Shown here: positions 17,292 through 26,114 of the stretch, one piece after another
How positions within the stretch are numbered: the stretch's first letter is position 1
Layout of the letters: the number at the start of each line of letters is the position of its first letter
From: Nguyenibacter vanlangensis
Lineage (GTDB): Bacteria; Pseudomonadota; Alphaproteobacteria; Acetobacterales; Acetobacteraceae
NCBI RefSeq assembly: GCF_038719015.1
Contig: NZ_CP152276.1
Coordinates: 4,419,501-4,483,500 of the forward strand
Reading direction: 5' to 3'
Length of the DNA stretch: 64,000 nucleotides
The notes under the pieces: generated by a model
What the model saw: only the letters and a program-made list of their open reading frames with translations
Databases searched by the model: none
What the model was told of the DNA's origin: nothing
Translations under genes and position numbers: made by a program

Positions 17292-18107
17292 TCACGAATG
17301 CTCCCGCTTTCCCACGCAGACGAAATGCGGATTGCGCCAGTCCGGCTTGCCATAGCGCAGCGGCGACCCGTCCAGCAGGGTCACGCTGCCGCCCGCCGCC
17401 TCGACGACCGCCTGCGGGGCGGCGGTATCCCATTCCATCGTGGTGCCCAGCCGCGGATACAGGTCGACCAGCCCCTCCGCGACGCGGATGAATTTCGCGG
17501 CCGAGCCGATATTGCCCAGATGCGCGATCCGCTGCCCGCCCAGAAACGCCGCCAGCCGCGGATCGTCGGCATAATGGCGCGATGCCAGCACCGTCAGCCC
17601 CTCGGGCGGAATGGCGCGGGCGGCGATCGCGTGCGCGCCCGATTCGTCGATGCGCCGGGCGCCGGTCGCGACATGCGCCGTGTAAAGCTGGTGATAGGCC
17701 GGCAGCGCCACCGCGCCCAGCACCGCCCGCCCGCCGCGCACCAGGCCGATATTGACGGTAAAATCATCGCGCCCGGCAGCGAATTCGCGCGTGCCGTCCA
17801 GCGGATCGACCAGCCAGAAGGTCTCGCCCGCCTCGATCCGCACCCCGGCCGCCGCCTCTTCCTCGGCGATGACCGGAATATGCGGGGCGGCCGCGCGCAA
17901 CCCCTTCAGGATATGGGCCTCGGCCGCATGGTCGGCCTCCGTCACCGGCGAGGAATCGGATTTCGTGACCGTCTCGAAACCGCGCCGGCGAATGGCCCGG
18001 ATCAGCTCCGCGGCCTCGCCCGCCAGCCGCGCGGCCAGGTCCAGCAATGCGGCGTCGCCGGGTTGCAGCAGAGCGGGTTGCGCAAGAGATGGAGATTCGG
18101 AATTCAT
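17292..18107 (-). CDS. cysQ: 3'(2'),5'-bisphosphate nucleotidase
   Basis: 271 residues, inositol-monophosphatase superfamily. CysQ hydrolyses 3'-phosphoadenosine 5'-phosphate to AMP, which recycles the by-product of sulfate assimilation. Metal-binding motifs are EEEA near residue 80 and the signature WLVDPLDGTREF near 98. The C-terminal signature is present as TMEWDTAAPQAVVEAAGG near 223. It is probably the first gene of a cysQ-tsaC-hypothetical run. The upstream 200 bases hold the divergent promoter region toward pepA. Confidence 0.9.
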   Translation of the reverse strand: MNSESPSLAQPALLQPGDAALLDLAARLAGEAAELIRAIRRRGFETVTKSDSSPVTEADHAAEAHILKGLRAAAPHIPVIAEEEAAAGVRIEAGETFWLVDPLDGTREFAAGRDDFTVNIGLVRGGRAVLGAVALPAYHQLYTAHVATGARRIDESGAHAIAARAIPPEGLTVLASRHYADDPRLAAFLGGQRIAHLGNIGSAAKFIRVAEGLVDLYPRLGTTMEWDTAAPQAVVEAAGGSVTLLDGSPLRYGKPDWRNPHFVCVGKREHS

Positions 18108-18315
18108 GCCTCCCGCTTACTCCACTCATGGCCGCGCGTCATGCGCCTTTCTCGATACGTCTTCTCTCGATGTGTCTTCCGGAGCATCCTCTCTTCCGGC
18201 CCCTTTTCGGGGCACGCCGCCGCCGCCCCGCCGACGCGGCTTTGGACAGCGGCGCGCGCTTGCGTCATTCTGGCGTCAAATCCGGGGAACACCCGCACGT
18301 CCAGGAGCCTGACCC

Positions 18316-19800
18316 ATGCTGCAGACCGCTTTCTCCTCCGCCGCCCTTCCGGCCGGCGGCGTCCTGGCCCTCCTGGCGGCCGAGGACGCGCCCCGCCCGG
18401 CCTCCTTCGCCGCCGCCGACGATGCGACCGGCGGCGCGCTGACCCGCGCCGTCCAGGCCGCGTCCTTCACCTTCGCCGGCGGCCGCACCTGCATGGTGCT
18501 CGCCCCCGGCGGCGGGTTCGACCGCATCCTGCTGGTCGGACTGGGCAAGCTCGCCGAATGCGGCGTCCGCGCGGTCGAAACCGCCGCCGGCGCGGCCGTG
18601 ACCGCCCTGGGCAAGCTGGCCGATGCGGCCGCGATCGCCGCCGACGGCGTGCCGGCCGCGCTGCAGGCCCATGTCGCCGCCGGCGCCGCGCTGGCCGCCT
18701 ACCGCTTCGACCGCTACCACACCCGCCAGGCCGAGGATGCGGCCTGGCGCCTCGCCGGCGTAACCGTGCTGACCCCCGACGCCGACCGGGCCGCCGCCGC
18801 ATGGCGGGACCTGTCGGCGGTCGTGCGCGGCGTCTGCCTGGCGCGCGACCTGGTCGGCGAACCGGCCAACCTGCTGCGCCCGCCCGCCTTCGTCGAGCGG
18901 ATCGAGGCCCTGCGCGAGCTGGGGGTCGAGATCGAGATCCTCGACCGCGCCGCGATGGCCGAACTCGGCTTCGGCGCCCTGCTCGGCGTCGCCCAGGGCA
19001 GCGACGCGCCGCCCTTCACCGTCATCATGCGCTGGAACGGCGCCCCCGCCGGTACGGGGGCCGCGCGCACCGCGCCCTTGGCCTTCGTCGGCAAGGGTGT
19101 GACCTTCGATTCCGGCGGCATCTCGATCAAGCCCGCCGCGGGGATGGAGGAAATGAAGACCGACATGGCCGGCGCCGCCGCCGTGGTCGGGCTGATGGCC
19201 GCCCTGGCGGGGCGCAAGGCGCCGGTCGACGTCGTCGGCGCCGTCGGACTGGTCGAGAACATGCTGTCCGGCAACGCCCAGCGCCCCGGCGACGTGGTGC
19301 GCACCTGCTCCGGCCAGACGGTCGAGGTCATCAATACCGACGCCGAGGGCCGCCTCGTGCTGGCCGACGTGCTGTGGTACGTCCAGGATCGCTTCAAGCC
19401 CCGCCTGATGGTCGACCTCGCCACCCTGACCGGCGCGATCGTCGTCAGCCTCGGGCACGAACGCGCGGGCCTGTTCTCGAACGACGACGACCTGGCCCGG
19501 CAGCTCTTCGCGGCGGGCGAGGAAACGGGCGAGAAACTGTGGCGCATGCCCATCTCCGAACCCTATCGGGACGAGCTGCGCTCCGAGGTCGCGGATTTCA
19601 AGAATGTCGGCGGCCGCCCCGCCGGATCGATCACCGCCGCCAAGTTCCTCGAACATTTCGTCAATAACGTGCCCTGGGCGCATCTGGACATCGCCGGCAC
19701 CGCCTGGGCCAAGAAGGCGGCGCCCTGCACCCCCAAGGGGGCGACCGGCTTCGGCGTCCGCCTGCTCGACCGCTTCGTCCGCGACCATCATCCGGACTGA
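18316..19800 (+). CDS. pepA: Leucyl aminopeptidase (M17)
   Basis: 494 residues. PepA is a cytosolic hexameric two-metal aminopeptidase. The catalytic C-terminal domain carries FVGKGVTFDSGGISIKP (metal ligands K and D), MKTDMAGAAAV and the family signature NTDAEGRLVLADVL near residue 340. The N-terminal domain is the usual variable alpha/beta one. An AGGAG ribosome-binding site precedes the ATG at 18316. holC follows after 19 bases, a common pepA-holC pairing in alphaproteobacteria. Confidence 0.95.
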   Translation: MLQTAFSSAALPAGGVLALLAAEDAPRPASFAAADDATGGALTRAVQAASFTFAGGRTCMVLAPGGGFDRILLVGLGKLAECGVRAVETAAGAAVTALGKLADAAAIAADGVPAALQAHVAAGAALAAYRFDRYHTRQAEDAAWRLAGVTVLTPDADRAAAAWRDLSAVVRGVCLARDLVGEPANLLRPPAFVERIEALRELGVEIEILDRAAMAELGFGALLGVAQGSDAPPFTVIMRWNGAPAGTGAARTAPLAFVGKGVTFDSGGISIKPAAGMEEMKTDMAGAAAVVGLMAALAGRKAPVDVVGAVGLVENMLSGNAQRPGDVVRTCSGQTVEVINTDAEGRLVLADVLWYVQDRFKPRLMVDLATLTGAIVVSLGHERAGLFSNDDDLARQLFAAGEETGEKLWRMPISEPYRDELRSEVADFKNVGGRPAGSITAAKFLEHFVNNVPWAHLDIAGTAWAKKAAPCTPKGATGFGVRLLDRFVRDHHPD

Positions 19801-19819
19801 CGGAAAAGGGGGGCGTCCG

Positions 19820-20266
19820 ATGGCGGAAATCGGCTTCTACCACCTCACGCGCACGACGCCCGAACAGGCGCTGCCCGCCCTGCTGGGCCGCACGCTCGAG
19901 TCCGGCCGCCGCGCCGTGCTGCGCTGCCGCGACGCGGCGCGCGTCCGCGCGCTGGACGACGCCCTGTGGCAATCCGCCGACCCGGTCTGGCTGCCGCATG
20001 GCAGCGCCGCCATGGGCCATGGCGCATTGCAGCCGATCTGGCTGACCGACGGGCAGGACGTGCCCAACGGCGCGACCTACCTGTTCCTGGTCGACGATCT
20101 CGATTGCCCCGACGCCGCCGCGTTCGAACGCGTCTTCGACCTGTTCGACGGCGGCAACCCCGACGCCGTGGCCGCCGCCCGCCTCCGCTGGACCACGGCG
20201 CGGGCAGGGGGGCACACCCTGGTCTATTGGCAGCAGCAGGCGAAAGGATGGTCCCGCAAGGGCTGA
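19820..20266 (+). CDS. holC: DNA polymerase III subunit chi
   Basis: 148 residues. HolC is the chi subunit of the clamp-loader assembly and links it to single-stranded DNA-binding protein. It begins MAEIGFYHLTRTTPEQALP and has the conserved RRAVLRCRDAARVRALDDAL and VWLPHG segments, then LFLVDDLDCP. The ATG at 19820 is preceded by a GGGG-rich ribosome-binding site. It pairs with pepA upstream and is followed by an aldo/keto reductase gene. Confidence 0.9.
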   Translation: MAEIGFYHLTRTTPEQALPALLGRTLESGRRAVLRCRDAARVRALDDALWQSADPVWLPHGSAAMGHGALQPIWLTDGQDVPNGATYLFLVDDLDCPDAAAFERVFDLFDGGNPDAVAAARLRWTTARAGGHTLVYWQQQAKGWSRKG

Positions 20267-20314
20267 CCGGACCACCCACCCGACCCGCGCACCGCAGCAG
20301 AAGGACGATCCGCC

Positions 20315-21169
20315 ATGATGGGCTCCGTCACCTTCCCCGATGGGACCACGATACCCGCCCTGGGCATGGGCACCTGGACCCTGGGCGATCGCGCCGACCG
20401 CCGCGCGCGGGAAATCGCCGCCCTGCGCGCCGGCCTCGACCAGGGGCTGAAACTGATCGATACGGCCGAGATGTACGGCAACGGCCGTTCCGAAACCCTG
20501 GTGGGCGAGGCCATCGCCGGCCGCCGCGACGATGTCTGCCTCGTCACCAAGGTGCTGCCCTCCAACGCCTCGCGCCGCGCCATGCCCGCCAGTTGCCGCG
20601 CCTCGCTGCGCCGCCTCGGCACCGACCGGATCGACCTCTATCTGCTGCACTGGCAGGGCGGCATCCCGCTCGACGAGACGGTCGAGGCGTTCGAGCGGCT
20701 GAAGCAGGACGGGCTGATCGGCGCCTGGGGCGTGTCGAATTTCGACGACGACGACATGGCGGCCCTCTCCCGCCTCGCGCCGGCCGGCGCCTGCGCCGCC
20801 AACCAGATCCTCTACAGCCTCGATTATCGCGGCGTGGAATTCGACCTGCTGCCGGCCGACAGGCGGCGCGGCGTCGTCACCATGGCCTATTCGCCGCTGG
20901 GGCAGGGCGGGGAATTGCTGCGCGCCCCCGTGCTGGCGCGCATCGCCGCCCGCCACGAAACCGCCATGGGACCGGCCACGCCCGCCCAGGTGGCGCTGGC
21001 CTGGGTGCTGCGCCGGCCCAATGTCGTGGCCATCCCCAAGGCCGGCAGCGTCGCCCACCAGCGCGAAAACGCCGCCGCCGCCGACATCGCGCTGTCGGAC
21101 GACGACCTGGCGACGATCGACCGCTCCTTCCCCCCGCCGACCCGCAAGATCCCGCTCGCGATGATCTGA
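20315..21169 (+). CDS. Aldo/keto reductase
   Basis: 284 residues, an NADPH-dependent (alpha/beta)8 oxidoreductase. The catalytic tetrad is visible: D in LIDTAEMYG (residue about 51), Y in the same motif, K in LVTKVLP and H in LYLLHWQGG (about 113). The NADP-binding C-terminal loop includes VVAIPKAGSVAHQRENAA. Length and layout are close to E. coli YeaE-type reductases. Substrate is unknown. It is 48 bases after holC and may share the transcript. Confidence 0.9.
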   Translation: MMGSVTFPDGTTIPALGMGTWTLGDRADRRAREIAALRAGLDQGLKLIDTAEMYGNGRSETLVGEAIAGRRDDVCLVTKVLPSNASRRAMPASCRASLRRLGTDRIDLYLLHWQGGIPLDETVEAFERLKQDGLIGAWGVSNFDDDDMAALSRLAPAGACAANQILYSLDYRGVEFDLLPADRRRGVVTMAYSPLGQGGELLRAPVLARIAARHETAMGPATPAQVALAWVLRRPNVVAIPKAGSVAHQRENAAAADIALSDDDLATIDRSFPPPTRKIPLAMI

Positions 21170-21210
21170 CGGCCCGGCCGGCCCACATGTGCACCCACAT
21201 GTACGACGGA

Positions 21211-21252
21211 GCGACGATTTGGGGAGCGACGATTTGGGCAGCGACGATTTGG
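21211..21252. repeat. Three tandem GCGACGATTTGG units
   Basis: GCGACGATTTGG occurs at 21211, 21226 and 21241 with a 15-base period. A degenerate copy follows around 21256. The repeats fill the gap between the aldo/keto reductase and the Hyf-like operon and may lie in its promoter or leader region. No gene is seen here. Confidence 0.75.
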
Positions 21253-21320
21253 CGGGACGATCGATTTCAGGGCACCGCGATTGCGGTATCGTGATTTGAT
21301 GGTACGACGATTCGGCCGCC

Positions 21321-23171
21321 TTGCCGGCGGCCGGTGATTCAGGGACTGGTCGCATCCTTCCGCTCGTTCTTCTGTCCGCCCTCGCCGGGCTGCTGCTCGC
21401 CGGCCTCGCCGCCGACGCACCCGGCGCCCGCCCCGCCCCTGCCGTGCTGCTGCGCGCGGGATGGGCCGCCGTGCTGCTGCCCGCGCTGCTCATGTCCTGC
21501 CTGCCGTCCCTGGCCGCCCCATCGCGCATGCTGCCGGCCGTCCTGGCCCTGCCGCATGTCGATGCGCTGTCCCTGCCGTTCCTGCTCGTGCTCGCCGCCA
21601 TCGGCCTGGCCACCGCGGCGCCCGGCACGAAACCCGACACCGCCCTGGCCTGCGCCGGGCTGACGGTGGCGACCGGCCAGCCGCTGCTCTGCTGCCTCGG
21701 CGCCGCGTCCCTGGCCGCGCTGCTGCGCCCCGCGCCGAAGGCCGCCCCCTGCATCCTCGCCATCGCCCTGGCCGCCGCGCTCCTGCCTTCCGCCTGGCGC
21801 GACGCGGCGCTTCCCCTGCCGGTCCTGGTTGCCGCCGCCGGCCTGATGGGCCTGTCGCTCCTGCCCTTCGGCGGGGCCCGCCACACGGAGCCGGCCACCC
21901 CGCGCGACCTCGCCGGGCTCGTCGCGGGCGCCTGTTTCGCGGTGCGCATGCTGGCCGACTGGCCATCCACGCCGCTTGCCACGCCGCTCGCCGCGCCGCC
22001 CGCCGCATTCGGGGGCGCCCTGACCGCCGCCGCGGGGCTGCTGTTCGCCCTGGCGGGCGGCCTGCGCGCGCTCGCGGCCCCCGATGCGGCGCGCGCGCTC
22101 GGCGGCATGCTGGCCGCCTGGGGCGGGCTGGCCCTGGCCCTGGCCGGGCTGGCGGCGGTGGGCCGCGCGGACGATCTGCCGCTGCTGGCGCTGGGGGCGT
22201 TCCGCGCCCTGGCGCTGCTGCTGGGCGGCGTCGGCATGGCGCTGCTGGCCGCCATCCTGCTGCTGCGCGACATCGGCCAGGCCGCCGGCACGCTGGCCCT
22301 GGATCGCGCTGGCGGGCTGGCCGGGCTGATGCCGCGCGCGGCCGGCCTGCTCGCCCTGTCGCTGGCCGGCGCCTGCGCGTTGCCGCCGCTGGCCGGCTTC
22401 GCCGCCTTCTGGCTGCTGCTGCATGCCGTGCTGGCCCTGCCGCGCGCCGGGGTGCTGGCGGGGGAAATCCCGCCGCTGCTGGCGCTGTGCGGCGCGGGCG
22501 CGGCGTCCGGCCTGCTGCTGCTCGCGGCACTCCGCCTCGGGACGGGCCTGCTGCTCGGCCGGCCGCGCACCCCGCGCGTCGCCGGCGCGGCCGACCCGCC
22601 GTCGGCCCGGCTGCATGTCCCGCTGGCCTGTCTCGGCGTCGCGGGGGCAATCGGGCTGCTGCCCGGCGCCTGGCTGTGGCTGACCCGCGCCGCCGGCTGG
22701 CAGGCCGCCGGATTGTCGGGCGCGGCGATTCCGGTCGGCGCGCAACCCGGACTGTTCGCCCTGGCCGCGCCGGGCGGCGGCGGCGCTTTCAATCCGGCCG
22801 GGCTGGCCCTGCTGCTGGCCGCCGCTGCCGGGCTGGTCCGCCTGTTGGCGCACCGCGCCGGCGCGGCGCCGTCCCGCCCCGCGCCCGCCTGGGCCGAGGG
22901 CGCCCCGCCGGCCCCGCCCTGGATGCCGTTCGGCGACCCGGCCACCCAGGCCGGTCCGGCTTTGTTCGCCGGCCGGCTGGACGGCGTGCTGGGCGGCGCG
23001 CGGGCCACTCGGGCTGCGGCCTGGCGCGCGGCCCGCGCGGCGCGGCGCACGGGCCGGACCGGGCGGCTTCTCGCCGACCGCCTGTCCGATCTCGCGGCGC
23101 GCCACGCCATGAAGCTGGTCCTGCTCTGGTTCGCGCTCGCGGCCCTGCTGCATCTCTGGACCCGCCCATGA
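21321..23171 (+). CDS. HyfB-like membrane subunit (NuoL/antiporter family), degenerate
   Basis: About 616 very hydrophobic residues with roughly 14 predicted membrane segments. It resembles the hydrogenase-4 subunit B/proton-conducting transporter family, mainly through late blocks: ALPPLAGFAAFWLLLHAVL near residue 355 and a soluble stretch PAPAWAEGAPPAPPWMPF near 525, which matches the post-helix loop of HyfB. The expected His/Lys helix-7 region reads GGARHTEPATPRDLAGL with arginine instead of lysine further on, and the FKALLFL-like block reads GAFRALALLLGG. The start is probably TTG at 21321. It is the first gene of a six-gene Hyf-like operon. Confidence 0.75.
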   Translation: MPAAGDSGTGRILPLVLLSALAGLLLAGLAADAPGARPAPAVLLRAGWAAVLLPALLMSCLPSLAAPSRMLPAVLALPHVDALSLPFLLVLAAIGLATAAPGTKPDTALACAGLTVATGQPLLCCLGAASLAALLRPAPKAAPCILAIALAAALLPSAWRDAALPLPVLVAAAGLMGLSLLPFGGARHTEPATPRDLAGLVAGACFAVRMLADWPSTPLATPLAAPPAAFGGALTAAAGLLFALAGGLRALAAPDAARALGGMLAAWGGLALALAGLAAVGRADDLPLLALGAFRALALLLGGVGMALLAAILLLRDIGQAAGTLALDRAGGLAGLMPRAAGLLALSLAGACALPPLAGFAAFWLLLHAVLALPRAGVLAGEIPPLLALCGAGAASGLLLLAALRLGTGLLLGRPRTPRVAGAADPPSARLHVPLACLGVAGAIGLLPGAWLWLTRAAGWQAAGLSGAAIPVGAQPGLFALAAPGGGGAFNPAGLALLLAAAAGLVRLLAHRAGAAPSRPAPAWAEGAPPAPPWMPFGDPATQAGPALFAGRLDGVLGGARATRAAAWRAARAARRTGRTGRLLADRLSDLAARHAMKLVLLWFALAALLHLWTRP

Positions 23172-23209
23172 TCACCCATTCATGATCACCCATTCATGAT
23201 CGCCTATTC
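23168..23209. repeat. Three 14-base copies spanning the hyfB stop and hyfC start
   Basis: ATGATCACCCATTC occurs twice (23168-23195), followed by ATGATCGCCTATTC (23196-23209). The first copy contains the hyfB-like stop (ATGA) and the third contains the hyfC-like ATG. This looks like an ancestral 4-base stop/start overlap separated by duplication (inference). Confidence 0.85.
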
Positions 23210-24182
23210 CGGATGGATCGGGGGGCCGCTGGGCGGCCTGTTGCTGGCGCTGCACCTGGCGCTCATGCTGGCCCTGGCGCCGCTCCTGCGCGGCGCGATC
23301 GACGCCGGCGCCGCCCGGCTCGGCGGGGCGGCGCCCCCGCCGGTGCTGCTGCGCTGGTGCCTGATCCTGGCGCAGGCCAGGCGGCAGGGGCTGCGCGCGG
23401 CGATTGGATGCGCCACGGGCGGGGCCGACCTGCCGCCGGGCCTGGCGCTCGCCGCCGCCCTGGCTGCCTGCGCGCTGGTGCCGTCCTTCGCGCTCGGCCT
23501 GCCGTCCGCCGGCCTGTCGGACCTGCTGGCGCTGGTCACGCTGCTGGGCGCCGCGCGGCTGGCCGCCCTGCTGCCCGGCCTGGCCGCGGGCGTGGCGGCT
23601 TCCGGCCGGCAGGCGGTCGGCGGCATCGTCGCCCTGGCCCTGGCGCAAACCGTCTTTCCCCTGCTGCTCGCCGTCGCCATGCTGGCCACCGGCAGCACCA
23701 CCCTCGACGCCATGCTCACCCGCCTGCACGACCCCGAGCTGGCCGGATCGCGCACGCCGCTGGTCCTGGCGGCCCTGTCCCTGCTGCTCGCCGGCTCCGA
23801 CGCGCCGGCCCCCGGCAGCCCGCCCTTCGGGCTATCGCCCAACCCGGCCCCCGACCCGCCGGCCGACGCCGGCGGGCGCGACCGCGCGGCCCTGGACCTG
23901 GCATCGGACCTGTCGCTGCTGGCCTGGCTCACCCTGGCGGGCGACCTGGCCTGGCCCGCCGCGCTCGCCCTGCCCGGCGAGGTCCTGGGGGGCGTCCCGG
24001 CGGCCCTGCCGGGCGCCATCCTCGCCTGGCTCGCCCGCACCGCGCTGCTGGCGGGCGCGCTCGTCGCGGCGCGGGCGCTGGTCCTGGCGCCGGATCGGGC
24101 CGCGCGGGCGCGGCTGCTGCTCGCCCTGCTGCTCGCCCTGCTCGCGGTCGTGGTGCTCTTCGCCGGGCGGGATTTCGGCTGA
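23196..24182 (+). CDS. HyfC-like membrane subunit (NuoH family)
   Basis: 328 residues with about eight membrane helices. It is related to hydrogenase-4 subunit C and NuoH, which connect the peripheral electron-transfer arm to the membrane arm. The beginning, GGPLGGLLLALHLALMLALA, fits HyfC. The middle has ALVTLLGAARLAALLPGLAAG, and the loop with SDAPAPGSPPFG followed by an acidic stretch and DLASDLSLLAWLTLAGDLAW resembles the quinone-facing loop of the family. Acidic residues normally expected in the loops are few. The 3' end overlaps the next gene in a TGATG arrangement. Confidence 0.75.
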   Translation: MIAYSGWIGGPLGGLLLALHLALMLALAPLLRGAIDAGAARLGGAAPPPVLLRWCLILAQARRQGLRAAIGCATGGADLPPGLALAAALAACALVPSFALGLPSAGLSDLLALVTLLGAARLAALLPGLAAGVAASGRQAVGGIVALALAQTVFPLLLAVAMLATGSTTLDAMLTRLHDPELAGSRTPLVLAALSLLLAGSDAPAPGSPPFGLSPNPAPDPPADAGGRDRAALDLASDLSLLAWLTLAGDLAWPAALALPGEVLGGVPAALPGAILAWLARTALLAGALVAARALVLAPDRAARARLLLALLLALLAVVVLFAGRDFG

Positions 24183-24739
24183 TGCTCCCGCTCCTGCTCG
24201 GCGCCCTGATCGTCCTTTCCGTCCTCCTGTCCGGGATGCGCGGCGCCGCCCTGCTGTGGCATGGCGGCGTCACGGCGTCGGCCCTGCTCGCCGCCGCGTG
24301 GCAGGCGCCCCGGCCGGTGCTGCCCTGCCTCGCCGCGCTGTGCGTGGCGGCGTCCATCCTGCCGCTCTCCTGGGGCCTGGCGCGGCTCGAGGACGATCCC
24401 CCCCGCCCGGGCGAGCGCACGCTCTGCCTCGCCGGCGGACTCGCCTGCGCCGTCCTGGCCGTGGTCGCGGTGCCGCGCGGCCTGCTCGACGCCGCCGGCC
24501 GGCCGGCCCTGGTCGCGGCGCTGGCCGCCATCCTGTGCGGCGTGCTGGCGGCCGCCCTGCGCCGCTCGGTGGTCGGGCAATGCGCCGGCCTGGCCGCCGC
24601 CCTGGACGGGCTGACGCTGCTGGCCGGCCTGTCCGGCCGGGGCGCGCTGCTGCTGGGGGTGGCGGCCCTGCAGGCGGCGCTGATGCTGGTCGCCTTCGTC
24701 TGCCTGCGGCGCATCGCCTGGGCCAGGGGGACGGAATGA
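24182..24739 (+). CDS. HyfE-like membrane subunit
   Basis: 185 residues, hydrophobic, with about six helices. By position and size it matches hydrogenase-4 component E (HyfE, related to NuoK plus extra helices). LPLLLGALIVLSVLLSG opens the protein, and the C-terminal helix LLGVAALQAALMLVAFVCLRR fits the family end. The start ATG overlaps the hyfC-like stop. It ends in GGAATGA, the first unit of a tandem repeat that leads to the next gene. Confidence 0.68.
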   Translation: MLPLLLGALIVLSVLLSGMRGAALLWHGGVTASALLAAAWQAPRPVLPCLAALCVAASILPLSWGLARLEDDPPRPGERTLCLAGGLACAVLAVVAVPRGLLDAAGRPALVAALAAILCGVLAAALRRSVVGQCAGLAAALDGLTLLAGLSGRGALLLGVAALQAALMLVAFVCLRRIAWARGTE

Positions 24740-24796
24740 GGGGGCGGAATGAGGGGAGCGGAATGAGGGGCGCAGGAATGAGGCACCCGGAATGAA
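24733..24796. repeat. Five GGAATGA-containing tandem units between hyfE and hyfF
   Basis: GGAATGA recurs five times with variable spacers (GGGGGC, GGGAGC, GGGGCGCA, GGCACCC). The first copy carries the stop of the hyfE-like gene and the last carries the ATG of the hyfF-like gene. Each copy contains an ATGA stop/start overlap, so the gap looks like an expanded overlap junction. Confidence 0.85.
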
Positions 24797-26114
24797 CGCC
24801 GCGCTTTCGGCCTCGCCGGTGCTGCTGCCGCTGGCCCTGTGCTGGCCCTTCCTGTCGATGGGCGCGCTGGCGGCCTGTTCGCCCGCCTCGGCGCGGCCCG
24901 CCGCGATCGGCCTGTCCGCCATCGGCCTGTTGCTCGCCGTCCTCGCGGCCGGCGCCGGCGCCGCGTGGCCCGCCACCCCGTTCGCGGCGCCCCCCGGCCT
25001 GCTGCGCCTCCTGCCGCCCCTGCCGCTGCTGGCGCTGTTCCTGTCCACCCTGCTGCCGCCCGCCGCCACCCCGCGCCGCGACGCCCACAACCAGGCCGCC
25101 CGCAACCAGGCCGCCCTGACCCAGGGACTGGCCGGCGGATCGGCCCTGGCCGCCACCTGCGCCGATCCGCTGTCCGGCGCGGTGGCGGTCGGCGGGGTCG
25201 CCATGCTGGCGGCGCTGGCCATCGCCACCACGCGCGGCGCGGCGCGGCTGGGCTGGGACATGTTCCGGCTCAGCCTGTCGGGCATCCTGCTCGCGGTGCC
25301 GGGCGCCGTGCTGCTGGCCGCGGCGCCCGGCAGCGCCGGACGGCTGGACGGGCTGGGCGGCGTGCTGCTGGCAACGGGGCTGGGCGTCGTCGCCGGCCTG
25401 GGGCCCGCCACCCCGGTCATGCTCGCGGCCGAGGACGCCCCCGCCGCCATGGCGCTGGCCCCCGTCATGACCGCGATCCCCGTGCTGCGCCACCTCGCCG
25501 TCGCGCCGGATGGGCGCGGCACGATGCTGCTCGGCCTGGCCACGATCTGGCTGGCGGCGCTGCCCATGCGCCGCGCCACCGCCCGCCGGCGCGGCCGCCT
25601 GGCGCTGGGCGGCCTGATCGGGCTGGCCGCCATCGCCGCCGGCGCCACCGCCAATGCCGCCGCCACTGCCACCGCCACTGCCACCAGCAGAATCGCGGAC
25701 GGGGCCGGCGCGGCGGGCCTGGCCGCTCTGCTGCTCTCCGCCGCCCTGCTGGCGCCGCTGGCCGACCGGCCGGCCGCCTCCGCCGGCCATACGGCCCCGG
25801 CCGGCTTTCCGGCCCGGGCCTTGCGCGGCGCGCTGGCGTTCCATCCACCCTTCCTGCCGTTCGGCGGATTGCTGCTGACCCTGGCGGCCCTGACCGACGC
25901 CGCCCCCCTGCTGCTCGCCCCCCTGGTCCTCGGCCTGCTCGCCGGCCGCGCGCCGCCCCCCTCCGCCGCTACGCCCGCCGACATTCCGGCCGGCCCCCCG
26001 CCCGGCTCCCCGCCCGACCCCCCACTCGGCGCAGCCGGTCCCCTGGCCGTCGTCCTGCTGCTGGCCGCCATGACGGCGCTGATCGCCTGGTTTCTGCCCA
26101 GGACCTTGCAATGA
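24792..26114 (+). CDS. HyfF-like membrane subunit (NuoM/N family), degenerate
   Basis: 440 residues with about 11-12 hydrophobic helices. Position and overall shape match hydrogenase-4 subunit F. The region that should read like the NuoM-type HxWLPDAHxEAPxPVSALLSG block is LGPATPVMLAAEDAPAAMAL, keeping the AEDAP core but lacking the histidine and following lysine. The late block FHPPFLPFGGLLLTLAAL may correspond to the PPxxGFxSE segment without its glutamate. An Ala/Thr-rich stretch near residue 285 arises from simple repeats. The 3' end overlaps the large-subunit gene by 4 bases. Confidence 0.68.
   Translation: MNAALSASPVLLPLALCWPFLSMGALAACSPASARPAAIGLSAIGLLLAVLAAGAGAAWPATPFAAPPGLLRLLPPLPLLALFLSTLLPPAATPRRDAHNQAARNQAALTQGLAGGSALAATCADPLSGAVAVGGVAMLAALAIATTRGAARLGWDMFRLSLSGILLAVPGAVLLAAAPGSAGRLDGLGGVLLATGLGVVAGLGPATPVMLAAEDAPAAMALAPVMTAIPVLRHLAVAPDGRGTMLLGLATIWLAALPMRRATARRRGRLALGGLIGLAAIAAGATANAAATATATATSRIADGAGAAGLAALLLSAALLAPLADRPAASAGHTAPAGFPARALRGALAFHPPFLPFGGLLLTLAALTDAAPLLLAPLVLGLLAGRAPPPSAATPADIPAGPPPGSPPDPPLGAAGPLAVVLLLAAMTALIAWFLPRTLQ

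Noticed and set aside
15156..19667. Open frame of about 1500 codons on the plus strand across cysQ, tsaC and pepA
   Set aside because: It runs antisense or out of frame to genes with clear conserved motifs, and its product is Arg/Pro/Ala-rich with no recognisable domain. This is typical of high-GC DNA.
21211..24796. CRISPR-like array
   Set aside because: The repeats are 12-14 bases, lack uniform spacers and sit at gene junctions; no cas genes are present.
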